Origin: Pardosa pseudoannulata
Taxonomy: Eukaryota; Arthropoda; Arachnida; Araneae; Lycosidae
Assembly: GCA_032207245.1 (NCBI GenBank)
Contig: CM063500.1
Coordinates: forward strand, 78,189,625-78,253,624
Reading direction: 5' to 3'
DNA length: 64,000 bases
Position 1 is the stretch's first letter. Every line of letters begins with the position of its first letter. The translations under genes were made by a program, and so were the position numbers. Under the pieces are notes generated by a model. That model made no database searches and was not told the origin of the DNA. It saw only the letters and a list, made by a program, of their open reading frames with translations. Below, piece by piece: positions 50,085 to 62,989 of this stretch.

Positions 50085-50530
50085 CAGTACTGTGCGAAAA
50101 AACCAAACTCAATTTACGTCAAATTTGAGTAGACACTCTAGAATTCCTCATATTTTAACCTCTCGACATACAATGACGTCTGGGAGACGTCAGTCTTATG
50201 TGCCAAAGTAGATTTTGACGTCTCCAAAGTAGATTTCGACAGCTGTCTCCAACAGACGTGATGCGGTATATTAAATCAAAATTTTATACTGTTACTTATC
50301 ATGTTTAGTACTGTGCATAAAAACCAAACTCAATTTACGTCAAATTTGAGTAGACAAACTCTAGAATTACTGATAATAGATATTTTAATCCCTTGACATA
50401 CGATGAAGCTGGTAGACGTCAGTCTTATGTGCCAAAGTAGATTTTCACGTCTATGAAACGTCGATAGTTGTCTTCGACAAACGTTGTGCAGCATTATATT
50501 AAATAGTAATTTTATACTGTTACTTAATTA
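50085..50530 (+). repeat. Two ~220 bp direct repeats with GACGTC palindromes
   Basis: Both copies (about 50085-50290 and 50305-50530) contain AAACCAAACTCAATTTACGT, CAAATTTGAGTAGACA, GACGTCAGTCTTATGTGCCA and AAGTAGATTTT. The first also has ACGTCTGGGAGACGT. Similar GACGTC motifs are at 40494-40565. Confidence 0.75.
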
Positions 50531-50689
50531 TTGTACATTAGCATCATATATAAAATCCATTAAATGTTACACCGAAACGCAAATATCAAAGTAAAAATTC
50601 TTTCTCAAATTTTCCAAAATTCTTCAGATGAGCCAGAACTAAATTGTATTTTTCGGACACATCAGATTCCATTTTAATATTTACTTGTA

Positions 50690-50868
50690 GCCGAACGATA
50701 ACCGAATCGTTACGATGCTGGCCTTCGGTACCGGAGCTCGTGGGTTCGAATCCCACTATGGCATGGATGTTCGTAGAAGTTCGGAATCGGCTTGAAGTAG
50801 TAGTTCCCGGTCTCATTAGCCCTCGTGTTGCAAAAAGACCACAGTGCTCCAAAACCAAACCAAACCGT
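50690..50868 (+). mobile_element. tRNA-derived SINE, copy 4
   Basis: Full-length member starting GCCGAACGATAACCGAATCG, with B box GGGTTCGAATCCCACT and tail CCAAACCAAACC. The target duplication TTTACTTGTA is at 50680-50689 and 50869-50878. Confidence 0.88.
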
Positions 50869-50879
50869 TTTACTTGTAA

Positions 50880-52440
<1,561 letters not shown>

Positions 52441-52444
52441 TACT

Positions 52445-52535
52445 TGTTATAGGCGCCCTAATGTTTGTTGTGTCCAAAGTACCCAATGGAGACTTATTAG
52501 TATATGTGTCTGCTCCAAATGCACATATCTAACAA
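52445..52535 (+). repeat. Repeat flanking the GT array, inverted partner at 56156-56215
   Basis: TACCCAATGGAGACTTATTA and ATATGTGTCTGCTCCAAATG, GCACATATCTAACAAATCTC match the reverse complement of 56156-56215. Probably ends of the same interspersed element. Confidence 0.6.
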
Positions 52536-52555
52536 ATCTCTTTTCGGTTGCACGC

Positions 52556-52975
52556 CAGTCCAGGGTGGGCCATGGCCTTCCGCAGAATCAAGTTCTGGGC
52601 GTCTCTTTTCTTGGGTAGACTCTTCCAGTGATTTGATTTTTAGGATCTTTAAGTCTATTTGAAGGCAATCAATCCACCGAATTCTTGGTCTTCCCCTTTT
52701 TGAGCTCCCAATGGTTTGGCCTCGAAGATCCTCTTGGTGATTGGGTCGTCATTCATTCGAATCAAGTGTCCTGCCCATTTCAATAATGTCTTTCTCCTTA
52801 AAAATCTTATAGATTCCGGAATTTGTTCTTCTCCTCCAGGTGACGTTGCATTTCAAACCTCCAAAAATGCTGCTGAGTACTTTTCTTTCGAAAACAGTCT
52901 GTTTCTTTCCGTTAATGCCCATGTTTCAGCCGCGCAGGAGAGGATTGGTCGAATTAGTGTTTTATAAAGCAATAA
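52556..52975 (-). pseudogene. LINE ORF2 C-terminal fragment
   Basis: Minus-strand reading from about 52975 gives LLLYKTLIRPILSCAAETWA, LTERNRLFSKES, then with frame changes FWRFEMQRHLEEK, and near 52700 KRGRPRIRWIDCLQIDLK. The Y-KTLIRPVLxYGxETW and RRGRPRxRWxDxVxxDL blocks are the typical end of non-LTR reverse transcriptase ORFs. Several stops and shifts; non-functional. Confidence 0.75.
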
Positions 52976-53559
52976 CTTTGTTCTTCTGTTTATGAGATTA
53001 AGGTTTATTTACTTTGGACTATTTGAAAATATTTTGGCAGCTTCGGTATATCCAAAACAGATTTGTCGATAATTTTCTGTGTCAAAAGGAGAAATACTCT
53101 TCAATTTTACTTTCTAAAATAAAATATGTCTGTGATTAAGAAATTACCTCCGAATTTTGGTAGTTTAAAAACGTGTTCTTGAGGTATGTAATGTTGCACT
53201 TCATGTTATCCCATTCTCTAAGGACAATAGTCTCGTGTAGAGAAGTAGTAGATGGTAGCTATTATATTTCTATTTGAAATTTTGTACGTGTATTCTTCTG
53301 ATTTCTAAAATGATGGCCATATTGTATTTCTTCCTCGCAAATATGGTAAACATTCTACCGTCTACCATAATTTGCCATCTTAAGTTACAATGAGAATAAT
53401 TACAAACAGTACTGAAAACTATAAAGTAGTTCATCATATTTAGAAGGAGGAAGTGGCCGATCCCTTAGTAAGCCAATAGTGGTCAATATTCCAATTATCC
53501 ATACAGTTCAGCACCCTCAACAAGAGTTGTTCTTAAATGGGTGAAAGTATGGATGAAAT
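52976..53559. other. Unassigned sequence
   Basis: AT-rich, no recognised exon or repeat. Confidence 0.4.
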
Positions 53560-54715
53560 ATGTAGGATCCCGAGAAGAGTCAGTGCAACAACTAGTAAAG
53601 CTTCAGTGAGTTCTCAACCCGTCCTCCCTTCTAGGTGTAGCTACTTTTATACATTATCTATGTCGCTAATCCTTCTAGCGGCCACCAAAACCCCCGAAAT
53701 AGTGCCAACTACAAACTCTGAGAAATATATTAGAAAGATACGCAACTGATCATGGAAAGAGTTCCCAACCAGGTGTAGTGACTTTTATAGATTTTCTGTC
53801 ACTAATCCCCCTAGCGGCCAACAAAACACCTGAAACAGAGCCACCTATCCCGTTAAAGAGCAAACTACGGGAAAAATTATACATAAAGACAAGCAACTAG
53901 TGAGGGAAAGTGTTCCCAACCCGCCCTCCCTTCCAGGTGTAGTAACTTTTATAGGTTTTCTATGTCACTAATCCCTCTAGCGGCCACCAAAAAACCCGAA
54001 ACAGCGCCATCTATCCCGTTGCTAGAGCAAATTACAAACTCTGGGAAATATTATGTATAGAAAGGACACGCAACTGGTACTGAAAAGAGTTCCCAACCCG
54101 CCCACCCTTCCAGGTGTAGTCTTTTTATAGATTTTGTATGTCACTAATCCCTCTAGCGGCCACAAAAAAACCGAAACAGCGCCACCTATCTCGTTACAGG
54201 GCAAACTAAGGGAAATTTTATAAATAGAAAGACACACAACTGGTACTGGAAAAAGTTCCCAACCCGCCCTCCCTTCGAGGTGTAGTCACTTTTATAGATT
54301 TTCTATGCTACAAATCCCCCTAGCGGCCACCAACAATCCCGAAACAGCGCCACCTACCATGTTGCAGGGCAAACTACAAACTTTGCTAAGGTTTATGCAA
54401 AGACACGCAACTGGTCAAGGAAAGTGCTCCCAACCCGCCCTCCCTTCTAGGTGTAGTATTTTTATACAATTTTTATGTCAGAAGCCCTCTAGCGGCCGGC
54501 AAGAAATTCTATAACAACGCCACCTAGCGGTGTTAGGACAATCCATTTGGTTGAAGTGTCTTGTAACATGACTTCTAGATGATAGAGTAAGAAAAGTTCT
54601 TAATCGCCCTCCATTCTAGATGAAGTTTGTTTTATAATTTTTAGGTGCTAAAAGCCTTCTAGCGACTGAAAACAAATCGGATGACAAAGCCCTCGTGTTA
54701 AGTAATTTGTAGTAA
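53560..54715 (+). repeat. ~170 bp tandem repeat, seven units
   Basis: The unit contains GTTCCCAACCCGCCCTCCCT, TCCAGGTGTAGTCACTTTTA, TCACTAATCCCTCTAGCGGC, GAAACAGCGCCACCTATC and AGACACGCAACTGGT. Units start near 53605, 53761, 53907, 54087, 54255, 54426 and 54597. The last is most diverged. GC content is higher than in the other tandem arrays. Confidence 0.9.
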
Positions 54716-54899
54716 AGATTACACTAAGAGAGTGGGGAAACTAAGTGCGGTTTTCTTCCATTATAGCAGAGGGTATATTATGAAATAAGATCTTGGAGAG
54801 AACCTAACAACGTGGCATCCCAGTTCACTTTTATAATTTCTTTCCCCTAGAGGTCGACGGTGAAACTAACTACAGTAATGCGTACTCCAATAGTTCTCC

Positions 54900-55063
54900 A
54901 GCCGAATGGTTAGGGCACTGACCTTCGGAACCGGAGTTCTTGGGTTCGAGTACCACTGTGGCATGGATGTTCCTAGCGGTTCGGAATCGGCTTTAAGCAG
55001 TAGGTCCCGGTCTCATTGGCATTCGTGTTGCAGAAAGTAGACCGTAGTGTTCCAAACCAACCT
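54900..55063 (+). mobile_element. tRNA-derived SINE, copy 5
   Basis: AGCCGAATGGTTAGGGCACT, B box GGGTTCGAGTACCACT, body GCTTTAAGCAGTAGGTCCCG, tail TCCAAACCAACCT. The target duplication AATAGTTYTCC is at 54889-54899 and 55064-55074 with one mismatch. Confidence 0.87.
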
Positions 55064-55531
55064 AATAGTTTTCCTATTAGTTAAATTGATAGTGGAACTC
55101 AGTAGACAAAGGTCGATCTCCGAACCAGAGGGTTGTCAGTTCGAGGCAAAGATCCACAGTGTTCATTAATGGCATGTAAAATAGGTTCGTAGTCCCGATT
55201 TCCTTTGGAATGTGGGGCTATTCCTTAAGCTGTATGTGTTCGCCGGGTGGTGCTAAATAAGTGACAGCTTTCCAATCTGTTTTGGCCTTAAGATACCAGT
55301 CTGCATTTCCAGCTGCACTAAAAAAAATATGAAAATATATAACTTTATTTGCAATTTACAACCTTTTTTGAAATTGTCCTCCATAAAGCTGCAGATTTTG
55401 GGAACCAATTTGTTGTGGGAGTTCACAACTTTATATCCTACGAGGGAGAGCAAAAATGCATCAAATACTTTTAAGAGAATCGAAACCGAGAACAATATGT
55501 TAGTCACTACACAATCTAGGGGGTTGTTCTG
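55064..55531. other. Unassigned sequence between two SINEs
   Basis: 55125-55170 has a weak B-box-like stretch (GGTTGTCAGTTCGAGGC), possibly another old tRNA-derived fragment. Nothing else recognised. Confidence 0.35.
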
Positions 55532-55697
55532 GTTTGGTTTGAGCTCTAAGGTCTACTGTTCTGCTACATGAGGGCTAATGAGACCGGGACCTACAGCTTA
55601 AAGCCGATTCCGAACGGCTACGAACATCCATGCCACTGTGGGATTCGAACCCACGAACTCCGGTACCAAAGGCCAGCACCCTAACCAATCGACCATC
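55532..55697 (-). mobile_element. tRNA-derived SINE, copy 6 (minus strand)
   Basis: The + strand begins with GGTTTGGTTTGAGCTC (reversed CCAAACC tail), then GACCGGGACCTACAGCTTAA, AAGCCGATTCCGAACGGCTA, and the reversed B box AGTGGGATTCGAACCCACGA. A short duplication, GTTCTG, flanks it at 55526-55531 and 55698-55703. Confidence 0.85.
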
Positions 55698-55703
55698 GTT
55701 CTG

Positions 55704-56434
55704 CGAAATCGATAGACAAGAGTGTTCGGTACTCTTCCAAAAATGATCGACCCTTATTCCATCGGTTGAAATATTATTTGTAGTAAAAATCGTATATAAA
55801 AACAAATGTTAACAAAGAAATCAGTCTCAAAGTACAGATGCATTGTAGACGCCGTGTTTTTTTCGTCAAATTTGGCGTTTTTTAGCGGTTATTTCTGACG
55901 TTAATACCCAATACTATTCAAAAATTTCAGGATATTCTTGGTGTCGCCTAGGTCACGTTGTATTTTTTTGTTCTCATTTTCTGGGATTTAGAAATTTAGT
56001 TATGGCGGGTTTACTTATTTAGTTTTTTTTACTTGGCGATTTTTCAAAACATGGACGAGGCGTCTATAATGCATCTATTCCAGTCTTAAAATACCTAATA
56101 CTTACCTTTCGAAATATAGAACAGTTCCGAAAGTGATCCTACCGAAAAGAGATTTGTTAGATATGTGCATTTGGAGTAGGCACATATACTAATAAATCTC
56201 CATTGGGTATAATTGGACAAAAATGTTTTCAAAAGCATCGAAATAAATCATACAATAGCATGCAATTATAAAATAAAGTTTTTTAGTGTTAGTTCTCTTA
56301 AACGTGAGATTGACAGAGAAATAACACCTAATTTCTAAATGTAAAACCTTTTAGGGTTATTCAAACGAGTGAAATACACTCGAAAGTTAGTGAAATTCGA
56401 ATTTTCTATTAAAAACAATTTTGGCTCTCACATA
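55704..56434. other. Unassigned AT-rich sequence
   Basis: No recognised exon; 56156-56215 is the inverted partner of the repeat beside the GT array. Confidence 0.4.
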
Positions 56435-56438
56435 TTAA

Positions 56439-57005
56439 CCCCTTCCGGTATGATTTAATAATGAAAAACTTAATGAAATAACCATTTAATTTTTATTTAA
56501 AAAACTTGTTTCATTTTACAATTCTTACATATTCTTAATTAAAATCCACTTTTTACATAGTGTTAAATAATATCAGAGACAGTAAAATTAAGAAAATATC
56601 AAAGCAAAACATTAATAAGGTATACAGATAATAGTCTTCAAGCTAGTGGTACTTTTCAAAACAAAGTGCAAAGGAATTCTTAATTGTTTACACCGCCAAG
56701 TAGTCTCACTTTTAATTTGATTCTTGTAACACACACGGCATTTCTTAGTAGGTTTTCTTTTATTCTGACTCATTAATTTGGCAATGACTTGTACCAAGAA
56801 ATTCTAAGTAAACAATATGCAATAGTGACTTGTGATTTTCAAAAGTGATAAAAGTGTTGCCAAATTCAATACACTAGAAATTTTAAACTAAATTAATTAT
56901 CATATTTAACAGTAACTTTAATCACATGACGAGTGTAGCTCGTCATTGTGCGGTATGGAATGAAAAACTAATGACGAGCTAGACTCGTCATTTTACCGGA
57001 AGGGG
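56439..57005 (-). mobile_element. TTAA element P6: internally deleted piggyBac (567 bp)
   Basis: TTAA at 56435-56438 and 57006-57009; termini CCCCTTCCGGTA and TACCGGAAGGGG are perfect 12 bp inverted repeats. Sub-terminal ATGACGAGTGTAGCTCGTCA is a near palindrome that recurs as ATGACGAGCTAGACTCGTCA. The interior encodes the end of a piggyBac transposase on the minus strand. This ties the TTAA-flanked elements of the window to real piggyBac ancestry. Confidence 0.92.
56612..56797 (-). pseudogene. piggyBac transposase C-terminal cysteine-rich fragment
   Basis: The minus strand reads KKCRVCYKNQIKSETTWRCK, then, one frame over, LCFEKYH followed by a stop (about 56650-56670). CxVC ... T ... C ... 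LCxxxCFxxYH is the usual C-terminal zinc-finger-like end of piggyBac transposases. Only about 50 residues remain, with a one-base shift after RIPL. The DDD catalytic core is absent, so it is inactive. Confidence 0.75.
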
Positions 57006-57094
57006 TTAAGAATATGGAAGCTTTCTGACGCTCAATCAGTTCTAAAAATCATACTATAAATAAGTCACTACTAACTGATATCATTACTAATAAA

Positions 57095-57697
57095 TCTATA
57101 TATACGACGCATTTCTGTTCCCTTATAACTCAAGATCCAGACAACCAAATAACGTGAAATTTGGTACACGTACACAATTCTGATTTGCAAGCCCACAACT
57201 TGATTCTGAAAGTTGGTGCTCCAATAATGCTGCTCCGAAATATTGATGCACCCAGGTTGTGCAATGGCAAAAGTTTAATTGTGACAAAGTTGATGCAACA
57301 TGTTATTCAAGCCACAGTACTCACAGAGTGTGGTAAAGGTGAGGATGTCTTCATTCCAAGAATACCTATCATTTCATCAAACACCATATAATTTAAGAGA
57401 ATACAGTTCTCTTTGAAACTGTTCTTTACCATGACAATCAACAAGTCACAGAGCCAGTCTCTTGGGATTGCTGGTATAGACTTGCAGACACCATGCTTTT
57501 CTCATGGACAGTTGTATGTGGGCTGCTCCAAAGTGGGCAAAGAGGAAAATCTTTTGTACACACTCCAAATGGAACTGCCAAAAATGTTGTCTATCACATT
57601 GCTTTATGATAAATGTACGCTTTTATTGCATGTAAATAAACATTTTTGTACGCTTCTACAGAAAACCTTATTTTAAAACCCGGGTACTTGCAGCTAG
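57095..57697 (+). mobile_element. Internally deleted Helitron (603 bp)
   Basis: It starts A|TCTATATATACGACGC and ends CGGGTACTTGCAGCTAG|T, i.e. 5' TC and 3' CTAG inserted between A and T, the Helitron signature. The 5' ~80 bp is joined directly to the C-terminal part of the helicase, so the Rep endonuclease and most of the helicase are deleted. A 3' hairpin is weak (CCCGGG region). Confidence 0.85.
57185..57676 (+). pseudogene. Helitron Pif1-like helicase C-terminal fragment
   Basis: One frame reads LILKVGAPIMLLRNIDAPRL, CNGKSLIVTKLMQHVIQATV, GKGEDVFIPRIPIISSNTI, then a single stop (57389-57391), then in the same frame FKRIQFSLKLFFTMTINKSQ, SQSLGIAGIDLQTPCFSHGQ, LYVGCSKVGKEENL. The TINKSQGQS and LYVACSRV motifs (here Q-to-S and R-to-K changes) are the last conserved helicase motifs of Helitron RepHel. 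Only one stop in about 160 codons suggests a fairly young copy. Confidence 0.85.
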
Positions 57698-59004
57698 TAA
57701 AAATATATGGCTAAATCCCAATTCAGGGGGCCCGCCGAACAAAGTTCAGTGGGCACACCAAGCGTGGGCGATGTCGCCAAATTCTAGAACCCAGTTTTCT
57801 GGCAAACCTTGCTCTATTTTTTTTATTTTCTATTATTTTTATCAATTTGTATTCATCTTAACAAAATTTCAAACCTTTTTTTGCCAAATATATGCTTTGA
57901 AACTGGGTATAAGCTAACACAAAATAAAGCACAAATTGTAAACATCACTTGGCGACAATTTGGCGATCACTTGTACAAAAATACAGCCAAAAACATGGCG
58001 GAACTGGGATTCTACCAAGTATATTATTTCAAAATAAACATGCAATGAATTCAGTCACTTGATTAAGAAAATTCAATTATCATTAGTATTTATACAGATA
58101 CATCTTTTTAAAAACATGAAAGAAATGTAGTTAAAGTAAAGATAAATTGCCAAAAAATGTAATGTTAATGAAATTTTTTTGAAAATGTGCAATTCGTTAT
58201 TTATTACCAAATTCTACGAAGATAAATATAATACTAGCACTGTGGAGATAACACCTGCCCTTAAGCAGCAGGTGTCGATCTGATTAGAGAAAAATTCATC
58301 AAAGCATTATCAACTTTGCTTGCTATATCTGTTAGATCGTAGTTTTACAGTGATATCTCAACTTAAAATTTTTGAAATGTTCATTTTTGGCTCTATGCTG
58401 AAAGTAAAATCTGGAGCTCTTTTTAAATTTTGAATGGCTACTGTTTTATAGATTAATGATATTGAAAACAAAATGGCTAAAAGACACGATTCATTCAGAT
58501 TACGTTTGCTAACAAAGTCTTGCTGAAAGCATTTATATGAATATAAATACTTAATAAACTCAAACTAAAAACCTATTAATATATATTTATCTACAGAATA
58601 CAAACATTTAACCTTGTAATAAATCTAAAATGCATCATAAATACAAAATGCCTATTAATATGCAACTAGAATTATTTATGTACCGCTGGATTTATAAAAG
58701 CTTCCAACACATACAGAAATTTTTAAAACTTTAATTTTATTAAGCGGAAAGTGAATTGCAAAAAGAATATACAGTATTTCCAGTCTCTTGATGGAATTTA
58801 ATGAAATAACCTCCACATAAAATAAAAATGTTAAAAAATCTACACTTTAATTTTTTAATAAAAGAAATTACTTGCATTAAAAAGAAAGATAGAAATGCAA
58901 TAAACGAGTGTTCCCGATGCCATATTGACAACATTGCACACTTACATAATGGCTTGTGTATTCGGTAAACTGAGCTCATTAAAATAAAGCCTTTTCAAAT
59001 GAAC
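57698..59004. other. Unassigned AT-rich sequence
   Basis: 57715-57800 is GC-richer but unrecognised. The remainder is AT-rich without features I can support. Confidence 0.4.
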
Positions 59005-60000
59005 GTGACAGACTGTTAAGCAAGAAAAAACAATACGAATATTTCATTTATAGACACTGGTGTACGAATTTTTCAGTTAAACCAGTTTGGAAAAAAACAA
59101 GAGGGCCAAGCTGTCGAGCATAAAATTTTATGCAACCAACATCCGTTCAAGTTTAAAGGGACATGATAATCTGACAGACTGTAAAGCAAGGAAAAAAACA
59201 ATACGAATATTTCATTTATAAACACTGGTGTACTAACTGGTCAGTTAAACTAGCTTGGAAAAACACGAGAGATATGCTGTCGAGAATAAAATTTTATGCA
59301 ACCAACATCTGTTCAATTTTAAAGGACATGATAATCTAACAGACTGTATAGTAAGAAAAAACTATGCGAATATTTCATTTATAGATACTGGTGTACGAAT
59401 TGTTCAGTTAAACTAGTTTGGAAAAAAACCCGAGAGACATAAAATTCTATGTCGGGCATAAAATTCTATGCAACCAACATCCGTTCAATTTGAAAGGGAC
59501 ATGGTAATCTGACAGACTGTAAAGCAAGGAAAAAAACAATACGAATATTTCATTTATAGACACTGGTGTACGAATTTTTCAGTTAAACTAGTTTGAAAAA
59601 AAACAAGAGGGACAAGCTGTCGCGCATTAAATTCTATGCAACCAACATCTGTTCAATTTTAAAGGACATGATAATCTAACAGACTGTATAGTAAGAAAAA
59701 ACTATGCGAATATTTCATTTATAGATACTGGTGTACGAATTGTTCAGTTAAACTAGTTTGGAAAAACCACGAGGGGCATGCTGTCGCGAATAAAATTCTA
59801 TGCAACCAACATCCGTTCAATTTGAAAGGGACATGGTAATCTGACAGACTGTAAAGCAAGGAAAAAAACAATACGAATATTTCATTTATAGACACTGGTA
59901 GACAAATTTTTCAGTTAAACTAGAAAAAAAACACGAGGGGCATGCTGTCGGGAATAAAATTTTATGCAACCAACATCCATTCAATTTCAAAGGGACGTGA
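59005..60000 (+). repeat. ~168 bp tandem repeat, six units
   Basis: GACAGACTGTAAAGCAAGGA-type starts recur near 59007, 59172, 59340, 59512, 59680 and 59842. Each is followed by CAATACGAATATTTCATTTA, TAGACACTGGTGTACGAATT, TTCAGTTAAACTAG and TTTATGCAACCAACATCCGT. Two subtypes (AAGCAAGG / AGTAAGAAAAAACTATGCG) alternate in the second half, indicating a dimeric unit. Confidence 0.93.
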
Positions 60001-60719
60001 TATCTTTTAAAGGGAAACAAATTTATTCAAAGTATTGCTGTAAATAATTGGAATCTCAAGCATTAATATTTTTGCTCCAAAATTCTGTGTGAGATCTATT
60101 AAATCTCCCTACATAAGTCTGCAAAAGAAATTGTAGATATCTCTAGATTTATATTTTAACTAAACATTACTGATACAATGAAACCAATCATTTTGGCAGT
60201 TTACTTTATCAGTGTATAACATAATGAAACAACATTTTGCGTATTCCCAGTGTTATTATATATAATAGCTCCATACAAAACTTATCACTTGTATCTTCAA
60301 CACAAAATAGATAGAGGGAATTATGAATGCATGACATTAGGTAGAAAACAAACATGGAAAAAAGGCCATTTATAGTGCTTATTATATTAAAAAAGGGCCC
60401 TTATAAAAGTAAATATACTTACTTATATAATTAATTATACTTATATACATAAGTTTAACAACACTGAAGAACAGATTTCAAATTTTTCATCCATATTCAT
60501 AATATGAGCCAATTTTTCTAAATTTAACACCCTTTTAAATTGATTCAGTCATGAAAGACCGGGGGTAAAAAATGCAAGAATTTACAAACTTTTAAGAAAG
60601 AATTAGTATGCGTTTACCTTCGATGTCCGTTTGATAAATGGCTATCAGAAAACCTTGTGTAACAATGAGAACCCCGTAGCTCTGAATAACACTCGATGAA
60701 TTGATGGACGCAGAAAAAA
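60001..60719. other. Unassigned AT-rich sequence
   Basis: No recognised features. Confidence 0.4.
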
Positions 60720-61365
60720 ACCTGATGTAGGCTCCACACTATGGCCAATTGTTCACCACTCTTGTATTGGTCCTGATGGTGACCTTGAATGATGGTTCAC
60801 GGGTTGCACCCCCACACTGGGCCACGAAATGATCAGAACACGTGAATGCACCCATAGAATATACTGCGCACTATCGTAGCGCATGCTGGTTGTCTTCGAT
60901 TTGTATGGCCCCTAAACACTATGGTCCACTTCAAGCCATTACCACCGTCTGGAAGAGGTATGGCTTATCGAGGTATGGCATCGAGAGTAGAGGTATGGCA
61001 TCGTGGTCTATGGTGGTAGACGATAAAACAGCCTTGGCGTACGATGGCTTCGGAGGCAGTTTTTATAAAAATATCAAAGGCAGCCAGATTCGCAACTAAA
61101 GTGCGCAGTACACCCTATGGACGAATTCACGCTCTCGGTTCTTGCAGTGGCCCAGCGTGTAGATGCAACCCGTGAACCATCGTTCAAGGTCACCATCAGG
61201 AAGTGTTGAACAATTGGCCATAGTGTGGAGGCTACATTAGAGAAAAACCTCTTCCAAAGACATCCTCCACAAAGGCCATTTTATCATCTGCCTTCGTCGA
61301 TCTCGATAAGCCATACCCCCTTCAGATGGCGGTAATGGCTTATAATGGACCATAGTGGGAGGGGC
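60720..61365. mobile_element. Complex fold-back element
   Basis: Arm A (60727-60870; GTAGGCTCCACACTATGGCC, CCTGATGGTGACCTTGAATG, GGTTCACGGGTTGCA) is inverted at A' (about 61100-61237). Arm B (60910-60972; CACTATGGTCCACTTCAAGC, CATTACCACCGTCTGGAAGA, GGTATGGCTTATCGAG) is inverted at B' (about 61298-61360). Order A-B-A'-B'. ACTATGG occurs in both arms. Between B and A' is a block with repeated GAGGTATGGCATCG. No coding motif. GC-richer than surroundings. Confidence 0.75.
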
Positions 61366-61770
61366 CTTGACGTCATAGACTACCAACAGATTGCATTACC
61401 GTTAGGTAATAAAACATCAAATTAAATCTTCTTACATCAGTTAAAATCTACTTAAAACTGTTAACACCAACTTTTTTGAACCATTTTCAGTTCATTGCTC
61501 CAAGGTTCAAACAGATTTTAAAAGTCGAGGGGTGTGGCAACAAATTGGTTGTTTTGAACTCGCACACAAGTATATCCTCCATTTTTAACAAAATTAAGAG
61601 ATAACCAAAATTAACAAAAGTCCAAAGCACTTTATATAAAAACCATTTTCACTTTATAAATGTATAAAACAAAGGCCAAGTTTTGCGTTATAAATCAGGG
61701 ATTAACTACACAATCAATTATAGCAAATTAGAGGTAATCATCAAGTCGATGTTATCTTAAGGAGATTTAT
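61366..61770. other. Unassigned AT-rich sequence
   Basis: No recognised features. Confidence 0.4.
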
Positions 61771-61879
61771 GGCCTATCACACCAAAGTCATTTATAGGCT
61801 AACCGAGAGTAACCCGCGACAAACCAATGGTAAGAGGGAATTCTCTGTTTAAACAGAGATTAATCGTGGTTAACCGTTT
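61771..61879 (+). mobile_element. MITE-A copy 5, right end replaced
   Basis: GGCCTATCACACCAAAGTCA through AACCAATGGTAAGAGGGAAT and TTAATCGTGGTTAACCGTTT, then it runs straight into copy 6 without the right terminal repeat. Confidence 0.7.
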
Positions 61880-62012
61880 GGGGCCGGTCTCACAAAAGTC
61901 GTTTAGTAGCTAACCGGCATTGATCTCTCTTTAAACGGAGAACTGCGTCAATGCATTGGATGGCACCATGTGTTACTGTTGTTTAGCCGTTAAACGATTT
62001 TGGTGAGACAAG
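61880..62012 (+). mobile_element. MITE-A copy 6, middle inverted
   Basis: GGGGCCGGTCTCACAAAAGT at the left and ACGATTTTGGTGAGACAAGG at the right. The central block (TCTCTTTAAACGGAGAACTG ... CAATGCATTGGATGG) is in reverse orientation relative to the other copies, which read ACCAATGG ... CCGTTTAAACAGAG. Confidence 0.75.
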
Positions 62013-62514
62013 GCGACTTAGTTCAATTTCAAAGCATTTAATCTTCAATTAGCTCTAATCGCTAGTTAACCAATGCAACCTGAAATTGTCACACTCACTT
62101 TGAGATGAAATTCTTAGGTTTAAACTAAGATTAAATATAGAATTTTTAATAGGTGGAACCATAAAATTTTTCTTATTGAATGTTAGAAAACTTTTGTTTT
62201 ATAATTTCGCTTTGGCAGGATCTAGTATAAAAAAGGGTAATAATGTTGAAATTTTAATTTTACTGCAATTGATAAAAGATAATTTGTTAATTGTAGAAAT
62301 ATTGGTTTTGATAATGATTTTGTTTTTATAAATAAGAATATTCAGTTAAGAATTCAATGCAAAAAATGATATGTTTAAAGTATGTATAGAATATTAATGT
62401 GACATATTTGAGTCAAGTCATATTTGAGTAATGAATAACAATATTTGAGTCCAGAAAGGTTTTGAAAGCAATGAATAAAAAGTGTAGTTTTGCTTAAAAG
62501 CGATTACATAAAAA
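62013..62514. other. Unassigned AT-rich sequence
   Basis: No recognised features. Confidence 0.4.
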
Positions 62515-62985
62515 CTAGCATATAGCCCGTCATATGACGGGATCAGTAAAAATTTTAATTTTCCAGAATTGTAAAGTACCCTATGAGGTAGTATTGGTTT
62601 GTGTTTTATTATCTCAATAATAGAATTATCTCAATAATTTGTTTATCTTCAGATTCTTCTAAACGTCTCCCGATACTGTGAAGGCAGTTCAGAATCACGA
62701 TGAATTCATTTCGAAAAATAACTCGAAGTTTACTTACCTACGTCGACATTGTCGTTATTGGATGGACAGCAGATATTTTAATATTGACAGTATTTATTTG
62801 GCGGTATATATGAATGATGTTCAAAATTTAGCTAATCAATTGCAAACCGTGTGGTTGTGTATAAAAAACAAACAAACAAAAGAACAAACTTCTTAATTTT
62901 CAATGTATATAATTAAAACGCTAGATATTTATAAGTCCGTGAAATAGACTCCTAGACTTTTATGAAAAGAATTTGATGTTAGGCT
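62515..62985 (+). repeat. Interspersed repeat R1, copy 3, 5' part
   Basis: CTAGCATATAG then CCCGTCATATGACGGG at 62526-62541, followed by the R1 order: CCCGATACTGTGAA, GGATGGACAGCAGA, GCAAACCGTGTGGTTGTG, ACGCTAGATATTTATAAGTC. R1 similarity stops near 62975, where Tc1-type sequence begins, so the 3' half is missing or displaced. Confidence 0.7.
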
Positions 62986-62989
62986 TTGT

